From: Lentisphaerota bacterium
GTDB lineage: Bacteria > Verrucomicrobiota > Kiritimatiellia > JAAZAB01
DNA: 23,137 nucleotides
Direction of reading: 5' to 3'
NCBI GenBank assembly: GCA_016199105.1
Contig: JACQHI010000139.1
Span: forward strand, 1-23,137
Position numbers and translations under genes: made by a program. The notes under the pieces were generated by a model that saw only the letters and a list, made by a program, of their open reading frames with translations, was not told where the DNA came from and ran no database searches. Below, piece after piece: positions 21,673 through 23,137 of this stretch; position 1 is the stretch's first letter; each line of letters begins with the position of its first letter.

Positions 21673-22788
21673 TCAGGAATAACGGCCGTAGTCCAGCGCG
21701 GCGGACAGGTAGGCTTCGCAAGCGGCGACGACCCGCTTCAGGGTCTCCTCCGGCAGAAGGCTGTCCGCTCCCACGGCGCCGCTGCTGGTGGACAGGGTGA
21801 AGCCTCCGCCGGCGGCGGCCGCCGCGATCGCGGCGCGAACCTCGCGCCGCACGTCGCCGGGAGCGGCCGACACAAACCGTTCGGACGCGATATTGCCCGA
21901 CAGCAGCATGCGCCGCCCCACGCGTTGCTTGGCCTCGGCCAGGTCCACATTGCCCATGGGCACGTGTTCGAGGGGTTCGATGGCGTCCACGCCCATTTCC
22001 GCGAAGCGCTCCAAATAGTCCATGCAGGGACCATGGCAATGAATCCGGAGTTTCCCGCCGTGGCGGTGAATCGCGTCGTTGACGAGCTTGTCATAGGGAA
22101 CAACGAATGAATCGAACAGCGATCGGCCCAGCCACGGCGGGATCAGCATTTCATGGGCATAGGTGACGAAGGCCGGGCCCATGCCGTCCTGGAGCATGCC
22201 GGCGACCACGTCCGCCATCTGGCGATTGGCGGCTTCGAGAAAACGGTGCAGGAGCTCCGGCGCCTCGTGAAACCACGCATAGACCGCTTCCAAGTCGGCG
22301 TTCCGCACCAGCCGGCCGAGCGGATGCGGCAGGAAAATGAGAGGGAAACCGCGTTCCCCGATGTCGGCGACCGCTTTTTGCCAGCCCGCCTTGTCCCACC
22401 CCAGTGTGCGGCGGGGCGCCTCCGCCAGGCGGCGGAGGTCGTCCAGCGTGCTGATGAAGCGCTTTTCCCAATGATAGTCGAGGACGCCCTCGGGATGGAG
22501 CGTGATGGCGGTGAACGGGCCGGCCTCCGTTTCCTGGACATGGCGGACGCGTTTGAAGGAACCCGGCGCCTCTTCGATCGTTTCGTCGGTGACGCGGGCG
22601 GGCAGGCCGAAGAAGCCGTGAGCCGCGCCGGGCGCATGCATGAAATTATCGGCGTGCTCGCGGACGGCTTCCACCAGACGCGCGGCCGGCGGGTATTGTT
22701 CGATCTGGGCGGACAGATGGATTTCGATGGGAACCCGGTCCGGCTCGCGAAAGGACCAGGCGGCGGCCAGTCGTTCACGGTGTGTCAT
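21673..22788 (-). CDS. Uroporphyrinogen decarboxylase-fold (URO-D superfamily) protein
   Basis: 371 aa from ATG 22788 (an upstream in-frame GTG at 22794 is an alternative). It opens MTHRERLAAAWSFREPDRVPIE, the usual start of URO-D-fold proteins of the non-heme subgroup found widely in Planctomycetes and relatives. C-terminal features GGKLRIHCHGPCMDYLERFA, IEPLEHVPMGNVDLAEAK, LLSGNIASERFVSA and GGGFTLSTSSG form the TIM-barrel active-site strands. Relatives include corrinoid-dependent methyltransferase-like proteins (MtaA/CmuA type), but no cobalamin-binding domain is present. Function is not assigned, and despite the fold it is probably not HemE. It is upstream of, and separated by a terminator from, the NO operon. 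Confidence 0.82.
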   Translation of the reverse strand: MTHRERLAAAWSFREPDRVPIEIHLSAQIEQYPPAARLVEAVREHADNFMHAPGAAHGFFGLPARVTDETIEEAPGSFKRVRHVQETEAGPFTAITLHPEGVLDYHWEKRFISTLDDLRRLAEAPRRTLGWDKAGWQKAVADIGERGFPLIFLPHPLGRLVRNADLEAVYAWFHEAPELLHRFLEAANRQMADVVAGMLQDGMGPAFVTYAHEMLIPPWLGRSLFDSFVVPYDKLVNDAIHRHGGKLRIHCHGPCMDYLERFAEMGVDAIEPLEHVPMGNVDLAEAKQRVGRRMLLSGNIASERFVSAAPGDVRREVRAAIAAAAAGGGFTLSTSSGAVGADSLLPEETLKRVVAACEAYLSAALDYGRYS

Positions 22789-22922
22789 GCTCACGGAAAA
22801 GCCGTCACCCCAAGGCCGACCATGCGTTTCGCAGTCATGGCCCGAAGTCTGCGGATTCGGCTTCCGAATGTCAAGTTGACTCAGTAATTCGCATTATGGC
22901 GTTTGAGCGGCCTGTGTGAAGC

Positions 22923-22976
22923 AGCGGGTTCGCAGCCCCCGCTGTACTTTCTGAAGCATTTCCCCCGTACAGCGGG
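22923..22976. repeat. Inverted repeats in the right-hand intergenic region
   Basis: CCCGCTGTAC (22938-22947) and GTACAGCGGG (22967-22976) are perfect 10-bp arms. AGCGGG (22923-22928) also pairs with CCCGCT (22938-22943), giving alternative hairpins. The 237-bp gap 22789-23025 contains nothing else recognised. It may be a REP-like element or a terminator region for the gene fragment at the edge. Confidence 0.55.
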
Positions 22977-23025
22977 ACCTACGGGACCGCTGCTCTTCCA
23001 GGGCGCATCTGCGATTCGGTGTCGT

Positions 23026-23136
23026 TCAAAGGCGCTGGTTTTCTTTGGGGGCTCTTTTGTGAGCGACGCGAGTGCCGCAGCGGAACCGGGAAGCCTGGAT
23101 GGAGAGGTCCAGCAACTCGGCGAGCATCGCTTTAAA
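23026..23136 (-). CDS. Possible 3' end of a gene running off the right edge
   Basis: An open - strand frame enters from the window edge and reads KAMLAELLDLSIQASRFRCG and on to KENQRL, then TGA at 23026-23028. The first half looks like an amphipathic protein helix, so coding is plausible. Only 36 residues are visible and no family is recognised. Confidence 0.35.
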   Translation of the reverse strand, partial: FKAMLAELLDLSIQASRFRCGTRVAHKRAPKENQRL

Positions 23137-23137
23137 G

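Noticed and set aside
21673..22788. Authentic HemE supplying heme to the neighbouring reductase
   Set aside because: The N-terminus and motifs fit the non-heme URO-D-fold subgroup, and a terminator separates it from the NO operon.

Overview
The window is a GC-rich bacterial chromosome segment with short gaps, many 4-bp ATGA stop/start overlaps, and no tRNA, rRNA, CRISPR array or transposase that I can see. A URO-D-superfamily protein, Amidohydro_2-type proteins and REP-like palindromes are compatible with a PVC-superphylum bacterium (Kiritimatiellota or a relative). That is a low-confidence inference; no phylogenetic marker was compared.

Left (1-8.4 kb, + strand) is housekeeping: the 3' part of rarA, a 5-formyltetrahydrofolate cyclo-ligase gene, rny, xseA, xseB and dxs, mostly overlapping and probably cotranscribed. 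Two amidohydrolase-family genes follow. The second lacks the metal ligands that the first keeps, and a good rho-independent terminator closes the run.

The middle (8.4-15.9 kb) is an accessory region with clear wreckage. It holds an antisense remnant of a cation diffusion facilitator (CDF) gene and a lone Phd-type antitoxin. Next come a degraded second copy of the second amidohydrolase's 3' end (with its terminator stem), a 5'-truncated ORF6N gene and an hsdS with no hsdM or hsdR. Then follow an XRE regulator with a conserved-looking partner of unknown function, a small hypothetical gene, a lipoprotein serine protease, a complete Phd/VapC-type toxin-antitoxin pair on the - strand, and an intact CDF transporter. 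A 75-bp inverted pair of REP-like hairpins separates the CDF gene from the next block.

Right (15.9-21.6 kb, - strand) is a coherent nitric-oxide response block. An Rrf2 regulator with a cysteine cluster, a small ferredoxin that looks like a 7Fe type and a quinol-type nitric oxide reductase form one overlapping operon, preceded by a promoter/operator and closed by a terminator-like hairpin. Below it is a second overlapping set: an AhbD-like radical SAM/SPASM protein, a YgbA-family (nitrous oxide-stimulated promoter family) protein and an aldo/keto reductase fused to a ferredoxin-like tail. The block suggests NO sensing, NO reduction to N2O, and possibly heme supply or redox repair under nitrosative stress. 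A URO-D-fold gene and a possible gene 3' end lie at the right edge.
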